Part shown: positions 25,549 through 33,823 of the stretch, piece after piece
How the letters are laid out: each line of letters opens with the position of its first letter
Position numbering within the stretch: the first letter of the stretch is position 1
Source: Acidobacteriota bacterium
GTDB taxonomy: Bacteria > Acidobacteriota > Terriglobia > Acidiferrales > UBA7541
Direction: 5' to 3'
Assembly: GCA_003225295.1 (NCBI GenBank)
Contig: QHYZ01000128.1
Location: forward strand, 1-38,120
DNA length: 38,120 bases
Notes under the pieces: generated by a model
The model's database searches: none
Seen by the model: only the letters and a program-made list of their open reading frames with translations
Told to the model about the DNA's origin: nothing
Program-made: the position numbers and the translations under genes

Positions 25549-26382
25549 ATGAAAACCACTCGACGAATACCATTGCGCATTGTTTCGCTGGCCCCCAGCG
25601 CTACCTCGATTCTGTGTGCCATCGGGGCGAGGCGCGCTCTGGTCGGCGTTACCAGGTGGTGCGCTGCTGTGGCACCGGTCGGCAAACTGCCGAAGCTTGG
25701 CGATTGCTGGCACGTCGGTTCTGTAGGTGAAATTCTGCGGCTGAACCCTACGTTGGTGATCGGTTCCGTGCCGTATAAGCGGGAGACGGTCGCTAGTCTC
25801 CTAGAGCAGCCGTTCCCTTTTCTGGCCATGAACCCGCGGACGCTCGCTGATATCGCCGCGGACATTCGCTTGTTAGGTGCGATTATGCAAAAGGCAGCCG
25901 CTGCCGAGCGAGTGCTACAGAAGATGCGCCATGCGTTGTCGGAAATCGAGAAGAAGGCGCGGCGATCGAAGCAGCGGGTGCGCGTCTATTGCGAGGCGTG
26001 GCCGAATCCGCGGATCAGTTCTCCTCCCTGGGTGGCGGAACTGGTGAACATCTGCGGCGGTGAGATGGTGGTTCCCGCCGGCGAGAAGATCACCGAGGCG
26101 CAGGTAGCGGCGGCACGGCCCGAGGTGATCGTTCTCGCCTGGGCGGCGACAGGCACGAAATCCGACCCCAGGCAGGCGTACGAAGTAAGGTCGTGGAGAG
26201 ATATGCCGGCAATTCGAAACCGACAGGTACACGTAGTCCGCGATGAACTGCTGAACACGCCGGGGCTTCCGCTGGTCCAGGGCGCGAGAGAATTATGGAA
26301 TGTGCTGCACTCACGAAACCAGAGCGACCACAAAGTACGAAGAACAAATAAAGCGGAAACGCAGAGGAACCCGGAAAGATGA
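25549..26382 (+). CDS. Cobalamin/iron-siderophore binding-protein fold (BtuF-like), apparently cytosolic
   Basis: A 277-residue protein with the helical-backbone metal-receptor fold of periplasmic B12 and siderophore binding proteins (PF01497). It shows RIVSLAPSATSILCAIGARRALVGVTRWC near the start, GSVGEILRLNPTLVIGS, and the C-terminal RPEVIVLAW and WRDMPAIRNRQVHVV motifs. From the ATG at 25549 there is no hydrophobic signal, only MKTTRRIPLRIVSLAPS, and no lipobox. Longer upstream frames do not add one. It therefore probably works in the cytoplasm or was mis-evolved from a transport component. No ABC permease or ATPase is adjacent. It is coupled by an ATGA overlap (26379-26382) to a Nudix gene. 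Calling it BtuF would over-claim. Confidence 0.82.
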   Translation: MKTTRRIPLRIVSLAPSATSILCAIGARRALVGVTRWCAAVAPVGKLPKLGDCWHVGSVGEILRLNPTLVIGSVPYKRETVASLLEQPFPFLAMNPRTLADIAADIRLLGAIMQKAAAAERVLQKMRHALSEIEKKARRSKQRVRVYCEAWPNPRISSPPWVAELVNICGGEMVVPAGEKITEAQVAAARPEVIVLAWAATGTKSDPRQAYEVRSWRDMPAIRNRQVHVVRDELLNTPGLPLVQGARELWNVLHSRNQSDHKVRRTNKAETQRNPER

Positions 26383-26837
26383 TCATCGTGGTGGCGGCGG
26401 TGATTGAGCGCAGCGACCGGCGATTGCTGATCGGGCAGCGGCGCCAAAACGACACCTCTCCGCTCAAGTGGGAATTTCCGGGTGGCAAAGTCAGAGAGGG
26501 CGAAACGCCGGAGGCGGCACTTGCAAGGGAATTGCAGGAAGAACTCGGAGTGACGCTGGTGAAAAGCGTTGAGCTTGGCCGCGTACGTTATCACTATGCT
26601 GGAACGTCCGATGAGCTTGAAATCCGGTTCTTCGCCGCAGCCATCGCGGAATCGGAATTATTGCCGCGCACTTTTGAAAAGATCGCCTGGGCCTTGCCAA
26701 GAGAACTTGGAGAGTATGACTTTCTGGCAGCCAATGGCGGACTCATCGCGCAATTGGCTACCGGACGGATCAAGCCTGCAGACATCCTCGACAGTGCAGA
26801 AGAAACCGATGCGAGCCATGGCCCGGCCGCAGACTGA
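26379..26837 (+). CDS. Nudix hydrolase, MutT-like (8-oxo-dGTP diphosphatase type)
   Basis: A 152-residue Nudix enzyme. The Nudix box begins at GGKVREGETPEAALAREL and continues QEELGV, exactly the G-x5-E-x7-R-E-U-x-E-E-x-G-U pattern with the metal-binding REXXEE core. The flanking IVVAAVIERSDRRLLIGQRR and LKWEFPGGK match MutT, which removes oxidised dGTP from the nucleotide pool. A C-terminal helix (AANGGLIAQLATGRI) resembles the MutT ending. Its ATG overlaps the stop of the preceding gene (ATGA), implying coupled translation. It converges with aceE, the gap being 24 bases. Confidence in family is very high; 8-oxo-dGTP specificity is inferred. Confidence 0.92.
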   Translation: MIIVVAAVIERSDRRLLIGQRRQNDTSPLKWEFPGGKVREGETPEAALARELQEELGVTLVKSVELGRVRYHYAGTSDELEIRFFAAAIAESELLPRTFEKIAWALPRELGEYDFLAANGGLIAQLATGRIKPADILDSAEETDASHGPAAD

Positions 26838-26861
26838 GGACTATTTCTTAAACGACCGGCG

Positions 26862-29540
26862 TCATGAGATCGCTGGGTTTGGCTTGTCGGCATTAATGCC
26901 CAGGTCTTTGATGGCCTTGTCGAGGACGGAACGCTCGATCTTGCCGTCCACGAAAAGCTCATGCAGTGTGGCCAAAGTGATGAAACGGGAGTCGACCTCG
27001 AAGAAGTCACGCAAGGCGGCGCGGCCTTCGCTGCGCCCGAAGCCATCGGTGCCGAGTGCCGCTAGGCGCCGCGGCATCCATTTGCTAATCATATTCGGTA
27101 AGGTCTTCAGGTAATCGGAAGCGGCGACCAGCACTCCCGGCGCGTCGGCGAGGCATTTAGTAACGTACGGGACGCGGGCCTTTTCGCTCGGGTGCAAACG
27201 GTTCCAGCGCTCGCACTCAATGCCGTTCTTATAAAGCTCCTTGTAACTGGTCACGCTCCACACGTCGGCCGCAACGCCGTACTTGGTTTCAAGAATCTCC
27301 TGCGCGCGCAAAGCTTCGTTGAGAATTGCGCCACTCCCGAACAACTGGGCGCACAGCTTCGCTTTTGTATTTGCAGCGGGCCGGAAGCGGTACATCCCCT
27401 GCAGAATGCCGTCCTTCACGTTGCCCGGCATCGGGGGCATGGCGTACGGCTCGTTCATGACGGTGATGTAGTAGAAGACGTTTTCGCCGTCTTTATACAT
27501 GCGCCGAATTCCGTCCTGGATGATCACCGCGATTTCAAACGCGAACGCCGGGTCATAGGCTTTGTTGTTCGGAACCGGCAACGCCAAAATATGGCTGTTG
27601 CCGTCCTGGTGCTGCAGACCTTCGCCGGAAAGTGTCGTGCGTCCCGCCGTGCCTCCGAGCATGAAGCCACGTGTGCGCATATCCGCTGCGGCCCAGATGA
27701 AATCCGCGATGCGCTGAAAACCGAACATCGAGTAATAGATGAAGAATGGAATCGTGTTGATACCGTGCGTGGCAAATGCGGAGCCGGCGGCGATGAAGGA
27801 GGCCATTGAACCCGCCTCCGTAATGCCCTCTTCGAGGATCTGTCCGTCCTTTGCTTCCTTGTAATAGAGCAGCGTGTTCACGTCGACCGGCTCGTACCGC
27901 TGCCCGACGCTCGAGTAGATACCCACGGTCCGGAAGAGCGATTCCATGCCAAAAGTGCGAGCCTCGTCCGGCACGATCGGCACAATGAGCTTGCCGATCT
28001 CAGGGTCCTTCAGCATCTTCCGAAGCATGCCCACGAACGCCATGGTTGTTGAGACTTCCCGGCCATCGCTACCTTCATGGAATTCCTTGAAGAGATCGTC
28101 GTGGTCTGCGACGAGAGGTTTCGAACGAATGCTACGCTTGGGAACGTAGCCGCCGAGCGCTTCGCGCCGCGCGCGAAGATACTGAATTTCGACACTGTCC
28201 TCGGCCGGCCGGTAGAACGGAACCTCGATGCAATCCACGTCGTTCAGAGGAATGCCGAAGCGCGAGCGGAACTCGCGCAGCTCATCTTCGTTGAGTTTCT
28301 TCTGCTGGTGCGTGACGTTCTTGCCTTCCCCGGCTTCGCCGAGCCCATAGCCCTTGATGGTGCGCGCGAGAATCACGGTCGGACAGCCTCGGTGGTCCAC
28401 GGCCGCCTTGTACGCTGCGTAAACCTTGCGCGGATCGTGCCCGCCAAGACGCAGGCGGCGCAAGGCCTCGTCCGGAAGCGGCTCGACGAGCTGGAGCAAA
28501 CGAGGATCACTGCCAAAGAAATGCTCGCGAACATACGCGCCGGAGGACACCACCAGCTTCTGGTAATCTCCGTCCACGGTCTGACCCATGCGCTTGATCA
28601 ACAACCCTTCGGTATCGCGTTCGAAAATCGGATCCCACTCACTTCCCCAAAGAACTTTGATCACGTTCCATCCGGCGCCGCGGAACGCGGATTCGAGCTC
28701 CTGGATGATCTGTCCATTGCCGCGCACGGGGCCGTCGAGGCGCTGCAAATTGCAGTTGATGACAAAAATCAAGTTGTCGAGCTTCTCCCGAGAAGCAAGA
28801 GTGATCGCGCCGAGCGATTCCGGTTCGTCGGTCTCGCCGTCACCCAGAAATGCCCAGACCTTCGCGTCCGTGGCTGGCTTCATGCCGCGATCCTCGAGAT
28901 AACGGTTAAAGCGCGCCTGATAAATGGCCATCAGCGGGCTAAGACCCATGGAAACCGTCGGAAACTCCCAGAAATCTGGCATCAACCACGGATGCGGGTA
29001 GGAAGAAAGTCCGCCGCCAGGCTTCAACTCACGACGAAAGTTTTCCAGTTGTTGCGCGCTGATGCGGCCTTCCAGGAAAGCGCGCGCGTACATTCCTGGC
29101 GAGGCGTGCCCTTGAAAATAAACCGTGTCGCCTTCAAATTCTTCGGTGCGCGCGCGGAAGAAATGGTTGAAACCCACTTCGTAGAGTGTGGCCGCTGAAG
29201 CATAAGTGGAAATGTGACCGCCGATGTTGTGCTCGACGCGGTTAGCGCGCACAACCATGGCCAGCGCGTTCCAGCGGATGAGGCTCTTGATGCGCCGCTC
29301 CAATTGCTGGTCACCGGGGAAAAGCGGTTCGAGGCGCGGAGGAATGGTGTTGGCATACGGAGTGTTTGCCGTGAACGGCAGATCGATGCCGTTGACCGTG
29401 GCGTGCGCGCGGAGGCGCTCAAGAATTTCCGCAGCGACCTCGGGACCGCTGGATTCGAGAACGGAGTCCAACGACTCAAGCCATTCCTGAATCTCAACGT
29501 CTTCCATGCCATGCGGCTGGGTGGATAATTCGTTGTCCAT
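26862..29540 (-). CDS. aceE: Pyruvate dehydrogenase E1 component, homodimeric type (AceE)
   Basis: An 892-residue E1 enzyme that decarboxylates pyruvate with thiamine diphosphate and passes the acetyl group to the lipoyl domain of E2. The full homodimeric form is visible. The N-terminal part includes FFRARTEEFEGDTVYFQGHASPG (in two pieces) and KPGGGLSSYPHPWLMPDFWEFPTVSMGL. The ThDP/Mg motif is GDGETDEPES followed by INCNLQRLDGPVRGN. The central region holds TIKGYGLGEAGEGKNVTHQ, and the C-terminal part has GGTAGRTTLSGEGLQHQDGN. Length is the same as E. coli AceE (about 887). The ATG at 29540 was chosen because the frame upstream lacks conservation; AAGGA lies about 13 bases before it. No aceF or lpd gene is nearby, so E2 and E3 must be encoded elsewhere. 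Confidence 0.95.
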   Translation of the reverse strand: MDNELSTQPHGMEDVEIQEWLESLDSVLESSGPEVAAEILERLRAHATVNGIDLPFTANTPYANTIPPRLEPLFPGDQQLERRIKSLIRWNALAMVVRANRVEHNIGGHISTYASAATLYEVGFNHFFRARTEEFEGDTVYFQGHASPGMYARAFLEGRISAQQLENFRRELKPGGGLSSYPHPWLMPDFWEFPTVSMGLSPLMAIYQARFNRYLEDRGMKPATDAKVWAFLGDGETDEPESLGAITLASREKLDNLIFVINCNLQRLDGPVRGNGQIIQELESAFRGAGWNVIKVLWGSEWDPIFERDTEGLLIKRMGQTVDGDYQKLVVSSGAYVREHFFGSDPRLLQLVEPLPDEALRRLRLGGHDPRKVYAAYKAAVDHRGCPTVILARTIKGYGLGEAGEGKNVTHQQKKLNEDELREFRSRFGIPLNDVDCIEVPFYRPAEDSVEIQYLRARREALGGYVPKRSIRSKPLVADHDDLFKEFHEGSDGREVSTTMAFVGMLRKMLKDPEIGKLIVPIVPDEARTFGMESLFRTVGIYSSVGQRYEPVDVNTLLYYKEAKDGQILEEGITEAGSMASFIAAGSAFATHGINTIPFFIYYSMFGFQRIADFIWAAADMRTRGFMLGGTAGRTTLSGEGLQHQDGNSHILALPVPNNKAYDPAFAFEIAVIIQDGIRRMYKDGENVFYYITVMNEPYAMPPMPGNVKDGILQGMYRFRPAANTKAKLCAQLFGSGAILNEALRAQEILETKYGVAADVWSVTSYKELYKNGIECERWNRLHPSEKARVPYVTKCLADAPGVLVAASDYLKTLPNMISKWMPRRLAALGTDGFGRSEGRAALRDFFEVDSRFITLATLHELFVDGKIERSVLDKAIKDLGINADKPNPAIS

Positions 29541-29706
29541 GACTTCGATCGGTTCCTTTTCTTTCGTTACGCACCATGTCTCGCAGCGCGTGAGCGCATT
29601 TATGCGTCTGATAAGGAGAATAGAATACACCGTGCGGAGATTCTCTGCACTGCCCGGCTGTCGAATTTTATTGCCGCGCTATGCGAATGGAGCGCCGGGA
29701 GCGATT

Positions 29707-30456
29707 CTAGAGCGTGCTGCCGCCGTCAACGACCAGGGTCTGTCCGGTGATGAATTTGGAAAGCGCGAGAAACACTACGGCGTCGGTGATGTCGCTCGGT
29801 GTGCCGGAGCGGCCGAGCGGTGCGAGCTTTCGAAAGCCGGCCTCCCACTCCGGCGGGTCCCCCGTCATGGTGATGGTGCCCGGCGCGATAGCATTCACGC
29901 GCACTTCCGGCGCCAGCGCCTTTGCGAGCACCTTCGTCAGCATCACGACGCCCGCTTTCGAAACCGAATGCGCAATATACCCTGGCCAACCCAACAGTCC
30001 GCCGGTGTCCGCGAAATTGATAATCGTGCCGTTGGTTCGCCGGAGAAGCGGTGCGGCCGCCTGTGCGCAGAAGAACGGCGCTTTCAGATTGGTGTCAACC
30101 GAGGCGTCCCAGATCTCTTCGGTGGTGGAATCCATGCTCGCGGAGAGAAAGTTGGCAGCGCTGTTGACCAGGATATCGAGACGCCCGAATTGCTTGGAAG
30201 TCTCATCGAAAAGCCATTTGATTTCGGACACGTTGCCGAGGTCGGCAGTGATAGCAATAGCCCGACGCCCGAGTTTCTCAACCTCAGCGACCGCCTCCGC
30301 CGCTTCCGCTCGCGACTTCCGATAGTGAATGATGATGTCCACACCTTCTTGCGCTAGACGAAGCGCTACTGCCCGCCCCAGGCGCTTCGCGGACCCGGTG
30401 ACCAGAGCCACCTTGCTGTTGAGCGACTCTCTATTATGTTGGGACGCCGGCATCAT
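29707..30456 (-). CDS. SDR-family, pteridine-reductase-like protein with catalytic Tyr replaced by His
   Basis: A 249-residue short-chain dehydrogenase/reductase. The cofactor motif is TGSAKRLGRA (20-29), then HYRKSRAEA, NSAANF (98-103, as in NNAG), and VRVNAIAPGTI (186-196). TGSAKRLGR with HYxxS resembles pteridine reductase and FolM rather than typical SDRs. At the active site Asp150 stands where most SDRs have Ser, as in pteridine reductase PTR1. The position four before Lys167 is His163 (AHSVSK) instead of the usual Tyr. A single T-to-C change in a TAT codon explains it. The starts at 30456 and 30474 are both possible. It is divergent from bshB1 with a 115-base gap. It could be inactive, altered, or a binding protein. 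Confidence 0.85.
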   Translation of the reverse strand: MMPASQHNRESLNSKVALVTGSAKRLGRAVALRLAQEGVDIIIHYRKSRAEAAEAVAEVEKLGRRAIAITADLGNVSEIKWLFDETSKQFGRLDILVNSAANFLSASMDSTTEEIWDASVDTNLKAPFFCAQAAAPLLRRTNGTIINFADTGGLLGWPGYIAHSVSKAGVVMLTKVLAKALAPEVRVNAIAPGTITMTGDPPEWEAGFRKLAPLGRSGTPSDITDAVVFLALSKFITGQTLVVDGGSTL

Positions 30457-30571
30457 GGCCGAGAACGATAACATACCCACGCCGGGGAGGCTTCGCCGCT
30501 CCAGGTGGCCCGACAGGTGACTCACTTCCCCGAAGATCAAACTGATAGAATCGGCGGGGGATGGAGGCAGA

Positions 30572-31288
30572 ATGAATCTCGATCTGCTGGCGATTGCCGC
30601 GCACCCTGACGACGTTGAGCTGACCTGCGGCGGGACACTCCTAAAGATGGCGCAGCGCGGATACAAAACTGGCATCCTCGATTTGACCGCGGGAGAGATG
30701 GGAACGCGCGGTACCCCGGAAATCCGGGCAAAAGAGGCGGCGCACGCGGCAAGACTGCTCGCCGTTGCTTGGCGCGGCACTCTCGGCGTCCCTGATTCTG
30801 ACGTTCAGCCGAGCCGCCAGCACACATTGCGGCTCGCGGCTGTGATCCGGCAACTCCGGCCGAAGACGGTAATCCTTCCCTACTGGGAAGCGCGTCATCC
30901 CGACCACTACCACGCTTCAGCCCTGGGCTACGAAGGCTGCTTCCTTGCTGGCTTGAAGCAATTGCCCATCGAAGGAGAAGCCCACCGCCCCTTCAAGATT
31001 CTTTATTCGATTTCCTACGCCGACGTGCGACCGACGTTCGTCGTGGACATCACTGCGCAATACGAACGGCGGCGCAAGGCGATCCTCGCCTTCGGATCGC
31101 AGTTCCGGCCCAGAAAGGACCGAACGAAAAGCAGCGTGCACTTGGCCATCGATCGGCTGGAGGGCGAGATGAATCAGTTGGCGCGGCATTATGGCCAGAT
31201 GATCGGGGTGGACTACGGCGAGCCGTTTCTGCAAAAGGAGTTGATGAAGGTTGCGGATATTGTAAAGATGGAGGTTCGCTCGATCTAG
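30572..31288 (+). CDS. bshB1: Bacillithiol biosynthesis deacetylase BshB1-like (PIG-L family)
   Basis: A 238-residue zinc-dependent deacetylase of the PIG-L/LmbE family. Zinc ligands lie in the AHPDDVELTCGG motif (11-22) and the distal HPDHYHAS motif (about 110-117). LDLTAGEMGTRGTPEIRAKEA and the ending HYGQMIGVDYGEPFLQKELM match BshB1, which deacetylates GlcNAc-malate in the synthesis of the thiol bacillithiol. Length equals that of BshB1. The remaining genes of the pathway (bshA, bshC) are not in this window. The assignment to BshB1 rather than another PIG-L deacetylase is based on the C-terminal signature. The gene is convergent with a small minus-strand gene whose stop is only 2 bases away. 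Confidence 0.88.
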   Translation: MNLDLLAIAAHPDDVELTCGGTLLKMAQRGYKTGILDLTAGEMGTRGTPEIRAKEAAHAARLLAVAWRGTLGVPDSDVQPSRQHTLRLAAVIRQLRPKTVILPYWEARHPDHYHASALGYEGCFLAGLKQLPIEGEAHRPFKILYSISYADVRPTFVVDITAQYERRRKAILAFGSQFRPRKDRTKSSVHLAIDRLEGEMNQLARHYGQMIGVDYGEPFLQKELMKVADIVKMEVRSI

Positions 31289-31290
31289 AG

Positions 31291-31512
31291 CTAGAACTTC
31301 TCGTCCTCCTGGGCGGGAGAAAACCCGGGAATGTTCTGACCTCCGGCGGCGCGCTCCACCCGCACACGGATCTGCGCCTCGTCCTCGGCGCCAGACTTGC
31401 GCAAGATGACCATGGTATTCAGCGCCTCGGAGTACAGCCTGGTGACCAGGTAGATATCGCCGGTGCTTTCTTTTTTCCAAAGCTGGCCAATCTGGATTTT
31501 GGAGACGCTCAT
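31291..31512 (-). CDS. Small conserved-looking protein, unknown function
   Basis: A 73-residue protein beginning MSVSKIQIGQLWKKESTGDIYLV. Its first half reads as a compact beta-barrel-like sequence (IYLVTRLYSEALNTMVILRK), the second half as an acidic, unstructured tail (ENIPGFSPAQEDEKF-like). The pattern W-KK--TG--YLVT resembles small SH3-like or DUF-type domains, but I do not recognise a family. An extended frame to 31695 is Gly/Pro/Arg-rich and looks non-coding, so the ATG at 31512 is preferred even though its ribosome site is weak. The stop codon lies two bases after the bshB1 stop. Confidence 0.55.
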   Translation of the reverse strand: MSVSKIQIGQLWKKESTGDIYLVTRLYSEALNTMVILRKSGAEDEAQIRVRVERAAGGQNIPGFSPAQEDEKF

Positions 31513-31559
31513 GGTAGACCGACTCTGACTGTAAATTGGGAGGCGAGGTGTGTCAACTG

Positions 31560-31679
31560 CCTCCCGGGGCGGGAGGTATGCACGTAGTAAGCCAAGGAAA
31601 GAGCTTCGATTCCCCGCGGGTCCAGCACCACTAGCAGTGGCTCCAACCCGGAACCACCTGGGAATAGGAAACCTTCCTA
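31560..31679. repeat. Cluster of three short inverted repeats in a divergent intergenic region
   Basis: The three are: CCTCCCG-GGG-CGGGAGG (31560-31576), CCACT-AGC-AGTGG (about 31628-31640) and TAGGAA-ACC-TTCCTA (31665-31679). They lie between the small gene and the M48 protease promoter. They could be operators or hairpins in the upstream region; none has a U-run. Confidence 0.35.
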
Positions 31680-31744
31680 GACCGTCTAACATCACAGTAG
31701 TCAGTCATTGAGCACCGTAGGAGCCTGCCGGGCGATTCGAGGTG

Positions 31745-31750
31745 TATAAT
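31745..31750 (+). promoter_or_regulatory. -10 box of the M48 protease gene
   Basis: A perfect TATAAT lies 25 bases upstream of the start codon. The predicted start near 31757 leaves a short leader containing GGAGG at 31761-31765. No -35 consensus is seen at the right distance. Confidence 0.5.
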
Positions 31751-31774
31751 CTAAGGCAGGCGGAGGCACACGAT

Positions 31775-32899
31775 ATGCAAGAGATTCTGCGGCTGACCCT
31801 GAAAGTGGCGCTAGTTAGCGCCCTGGTAGCGGGTTCGGCCCTCGCGGCCCCCCAAAGTCAGGATCCCCCGAGCCAGGATCCCGCAAAGACGCCGCCGCCC
31901 GCGCAACAGCAAACCCAGCAGCAAACCGGCTCCCAGCCAGTCCAGCAGAAAGACACGGTGACCCCTAAGAATTCCAAGGAAGACGTCGAGGCCATCGGCA
32001 ACCGCAGCGTGGGTAAAGGCGTGAACCTCTACTCGCTGGAACGAGAAATCTCCCTTGGCAAGCAATTGGCCCAGGAAGTGGAGCGTTCTTCGAAGCTGAT
32101 CGACGACCCGATCGTTACTGAATACGTCAACCGCGTTGGGCAGAATCTTGTTCGGAATTCCGATGCGCGAGTTCCCTTCACCATCAAGGTAATCGATTCG
32201 GACGAGGTCAACGCGTTCGCGCTGCCGGGGGGCTTCTTCTATGTGAACAGCGGCTTGATTCTGCGGGCCCAGGAAGAGTCCGAGCTTGCGGGCGTGATGG
32301 CCCACGAGATTTCCCATGTTTGCGCGAGGCACGGCACGAAAAACGCCACCAAGGGCGAATTGATGCAGTTGGCTACCATCCCGCTGATTCTATTGGGACC
32401 GGGTGGCTGGGCGGGTTACGGCATTTATCAGGGCCTGAACCTCGCCATTCCCGTGACCTACCTGAAGTTCAGCCGCGACGCCGAACGCGAAGCCGATTAC
32501 CTCGGGATCCAGTACATGTACAAAACCGGGTACGACCCGAACTCTTATGTGACCTTCTTCGAGCGCATCCAGGCCGATGAAAAGCGCCGCCCGGGCACCA
32601 TTCCCAAGGTCTTCTCAACACATCCGCCGACGCCCGAGCGCATTGAAAATACGCAAAAAGAGATTGCGCGCATTCTGCCAGCAAGACAGGAATACATCGT
32701 CACCACCTCTGAATTCGATTCCGTGAAGTCACGTCTGCGCAACATCATGTTCTCGCGCAAGGTGACGGACAATGCTCCCGGCAAGCCAACCCTGCGCACC
32801 AAGACTGAGCAATCCAAAAAACAACCCACGGGTAACGATCCCAACAGCACCGACGACGACCGGCCAACGCTTAAGCGCCGCCCCGACTCCCAGCCGTAA
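31775..32899 (+). CDS. Secreted M48-family zinc metalloprotease (BepA/Oma1-like)
   Basis: A 374-residue exported metalloprotease. The ATG at 31775 has GGAGG eight bases upstream and starts a signal peptide (LTLKVALVSALVAGSALA, cleavage near residue 22). A Gln/Pro-rich linker (about 25-60) leads to the peptidase domain. Zinc ligands are H-E-I-S-H in GVMAHEISHVCARHG (about 176-180) and the distal Glu in SRDAEREADYLGIQYM. The substrate-binding ALPGGFFYVNSGLI strand precedes HExxH. FSTHPPTPERI near residue 285 is the usual M48 C-terminal motif. Such proteins act in envelope quality control. Unlike BepA there is no TPR domain; the tail is basic, Lys/Asp-rich and disordered. It has its own -10 box and an intrinsic terminator. 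Confidence 0.93.
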   Translation: MQEILRLTLKVALVSALVAGSALAAPQSQDPPSQDPAKTPPPAQQQTQQQTGSQPVQQKDTVTPKNSKEDVEAIGNRSVGKGVNLYSLEREISLGKQLAQEVERSSKLIDDPIVTEYVNRVGQNLVRNSDARVPFTIKVIDSDEVNAFALPGGFFYVNSGLILRAQEESELAGVMAHEISHVCARHGTKNATKGELMQLATIPLILLGPGGWAGYGIYQGLNLAIPVTYLKFSRDAEREADYLGIQYMYKTGYDPNSYVTFFERIQADEKRRPGTIPKVFSTHPPTPERIENTQKEIARILPARQEYIVTTSEFDSVKSRLRNIMFSRKVTDNAPGKPTLRTKTEQSKKQPTGNDPNSTDDDRPTLKRRPDSQP

Positions 32900-32919
32900 G
32901 CTAAAGACATGCAGAAAGC

Positions 32920-32948
32920 AAAAAGGCGGCCGCTTGGCCGCCTTTTTT
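32920..32948 (+). terminator. Strong rho-independent terminator of the M48 protease gene
   Basis: AAAAAGGCGGCC and GGCCGCC pair around a GCTT loop and are followed by six T. The A-run before the stem means it also works as a terminator on the opposite strand for the DUF507 gene. Confidence 0.92.
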
Positions 32949-32980
32949 GGTGTTGGAGGGGAAATTGTCAGACCGAGAGC

Positions 32981-33283
32981 TTATGAGCGCCGGTCGTCGG
33001 GAGCGGCTGCGATGCCCATGCGGCGAAGCTCATCCAGATAATATCTCCTGTGGAGCACATCCCATTCCTCGCTGCCTTCGAGGATTTCTTTTTTTTGTGA
33101 GGTGATCCGTTTGCGCACTTCCAGCTCGATCTTCTCTTCCTCCTTCAGCGTGGCGGTTAGAATCTGCACTACTTGCTGGCGAATGGTGTCGCGGTCGTCA
33201 ACGAATTCCACTTCTTCGCTTTCGACAAGCACGTCGGTAATCTGGTGTGAGAGGCGGATGATTTTTTCGCGGGTGAGGCGCAT
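32981..33283 (-). CDS. DUF507 family protein (copy A)
   Basis: A 100-residue protein beginning MRLTREKIIRLSHQITDVLVE, the standard opening of DUF507, a small helical family found in Acidobacteria, Aquificae and Deltaproteobacteria. Residues 1-60 are acidic (ESEEVEFVDDRD), then a coiled-coil region EEEKIELEVRKRITSQKKEI and a conserved C-terminus RRYYLDELRRMGI. The longer frame to 33349 starts with sequence unlike the family, so 33283 is preferred; GAGGG lies about 12 bases before it. Function is unknown. It lies 87 bases downstream of another DUF507 gene on the same strand, a tandem arrangement. Confidence 0.85.
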   Translation of the reverse strand: MRLTREKIIRLSHQITDVLVESEEVEFVDDRDTIRQQVVQILTATLKEEEKIELEVRKRITSQKKEILEGSEEWDVLHRRYYLDELRRMGIAAAPDDRRS

Positions 33284-33370
33284 CGTTTCTGGAAACCCTC
33301 TTATGAGCTTGACATTGACTGCGTGAAGCGGATGATGCAAGTACGGCACAAGCTGAAGCCGGCGTTACGG

Positions 33371-33652
33371 TTAGCGAAGGATCAGCTTGCGGTCCCTGGC
33401 CAGCTGCTGCTTCACCTTTTTGTACATCTCCTGATAAGAGACGCTGGTCCGTCGCATCTCGTCCTGGTGGTCGATCAGAATCTGGCGCACTTCCTCATTG
33501 AGCCGATCCTCGACGGTGAGCTCTTCCATCATGCGCTGGCGCACGCGGTTGACTACGGCGGCAGTAGCTTTGGTTTCGATCTGCCCGCCCTCGACCAGAC
33601 GTTTCACAACCTCATTGGCCATATGCGCTACAAAGTCCCGTACGAGAAGCAT
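33371..33652 (-). CDS. DUF507 family protein (copy B)
   Basis: A 93-residue DUF507 protein starting MLLVRDFVAHMANEVVKRLVEG. It resembles the downstream paralogue in architecture: an N-terminal helix, an acidic or polar middle (GGQIETKATAAVVNRVRQRM), and a coiled coil ending in DHQDEMRRTSVSYQEMYKKVK. The C-terminal YYLDELRRMGI-like motif of copy A is not present, so the two are diverged paralogues and may form a heteromeric pair. The start at 33652 lacks a strong ribosome site. The ISKra4-like element begins only 163 bases upstream (33815), so this gene's promoter region is directly next to the insertion. Confidence 0.8.
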   Translation of the reverse strand: MLLVRDFVAHMANEVVKRLVEGGQIETKATAAVVNRVRQRMMEELTVEDRLNEEVRQILIDHQDEMRRTSVSYQEMYKKVKQQLARDRKLILR

Positions 33653-33814
33653 CTGGAGAGTGTTTCCTTTACTGGAATACAAAAGGTTGAGTTTACTGGC
33701 TGCGTCAATAAAGTGCAAGGAAGGGCACCAATCACGAAATTACGAGGAAAATCCTGCCGCTCACCGGATAGAGAATGGTAGCGCAAACCAGAACCAAGCA
33801 TTCCTGCATTCGCC

Positions 33815-33823
33815 GGTATTCGC
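33815..33823. repeat. Left 9-bp target-site duplication
   Basis: GGTATTCGC lies immediately left of the element and is repeated exactly at 35674-35682. Confidence 0.88.

Noticed and set aside
28077-29198. Plus-strand frame of 373 codons
   Set aside because: Antisense shadow of aceE with no domain.
31742-31774. Earlier GTG start for the M48 protease
   Set aside because: It lies upstream of or within the -10 box, and the signal peptide begins cleanly at 31775 with GGAGG upstream.
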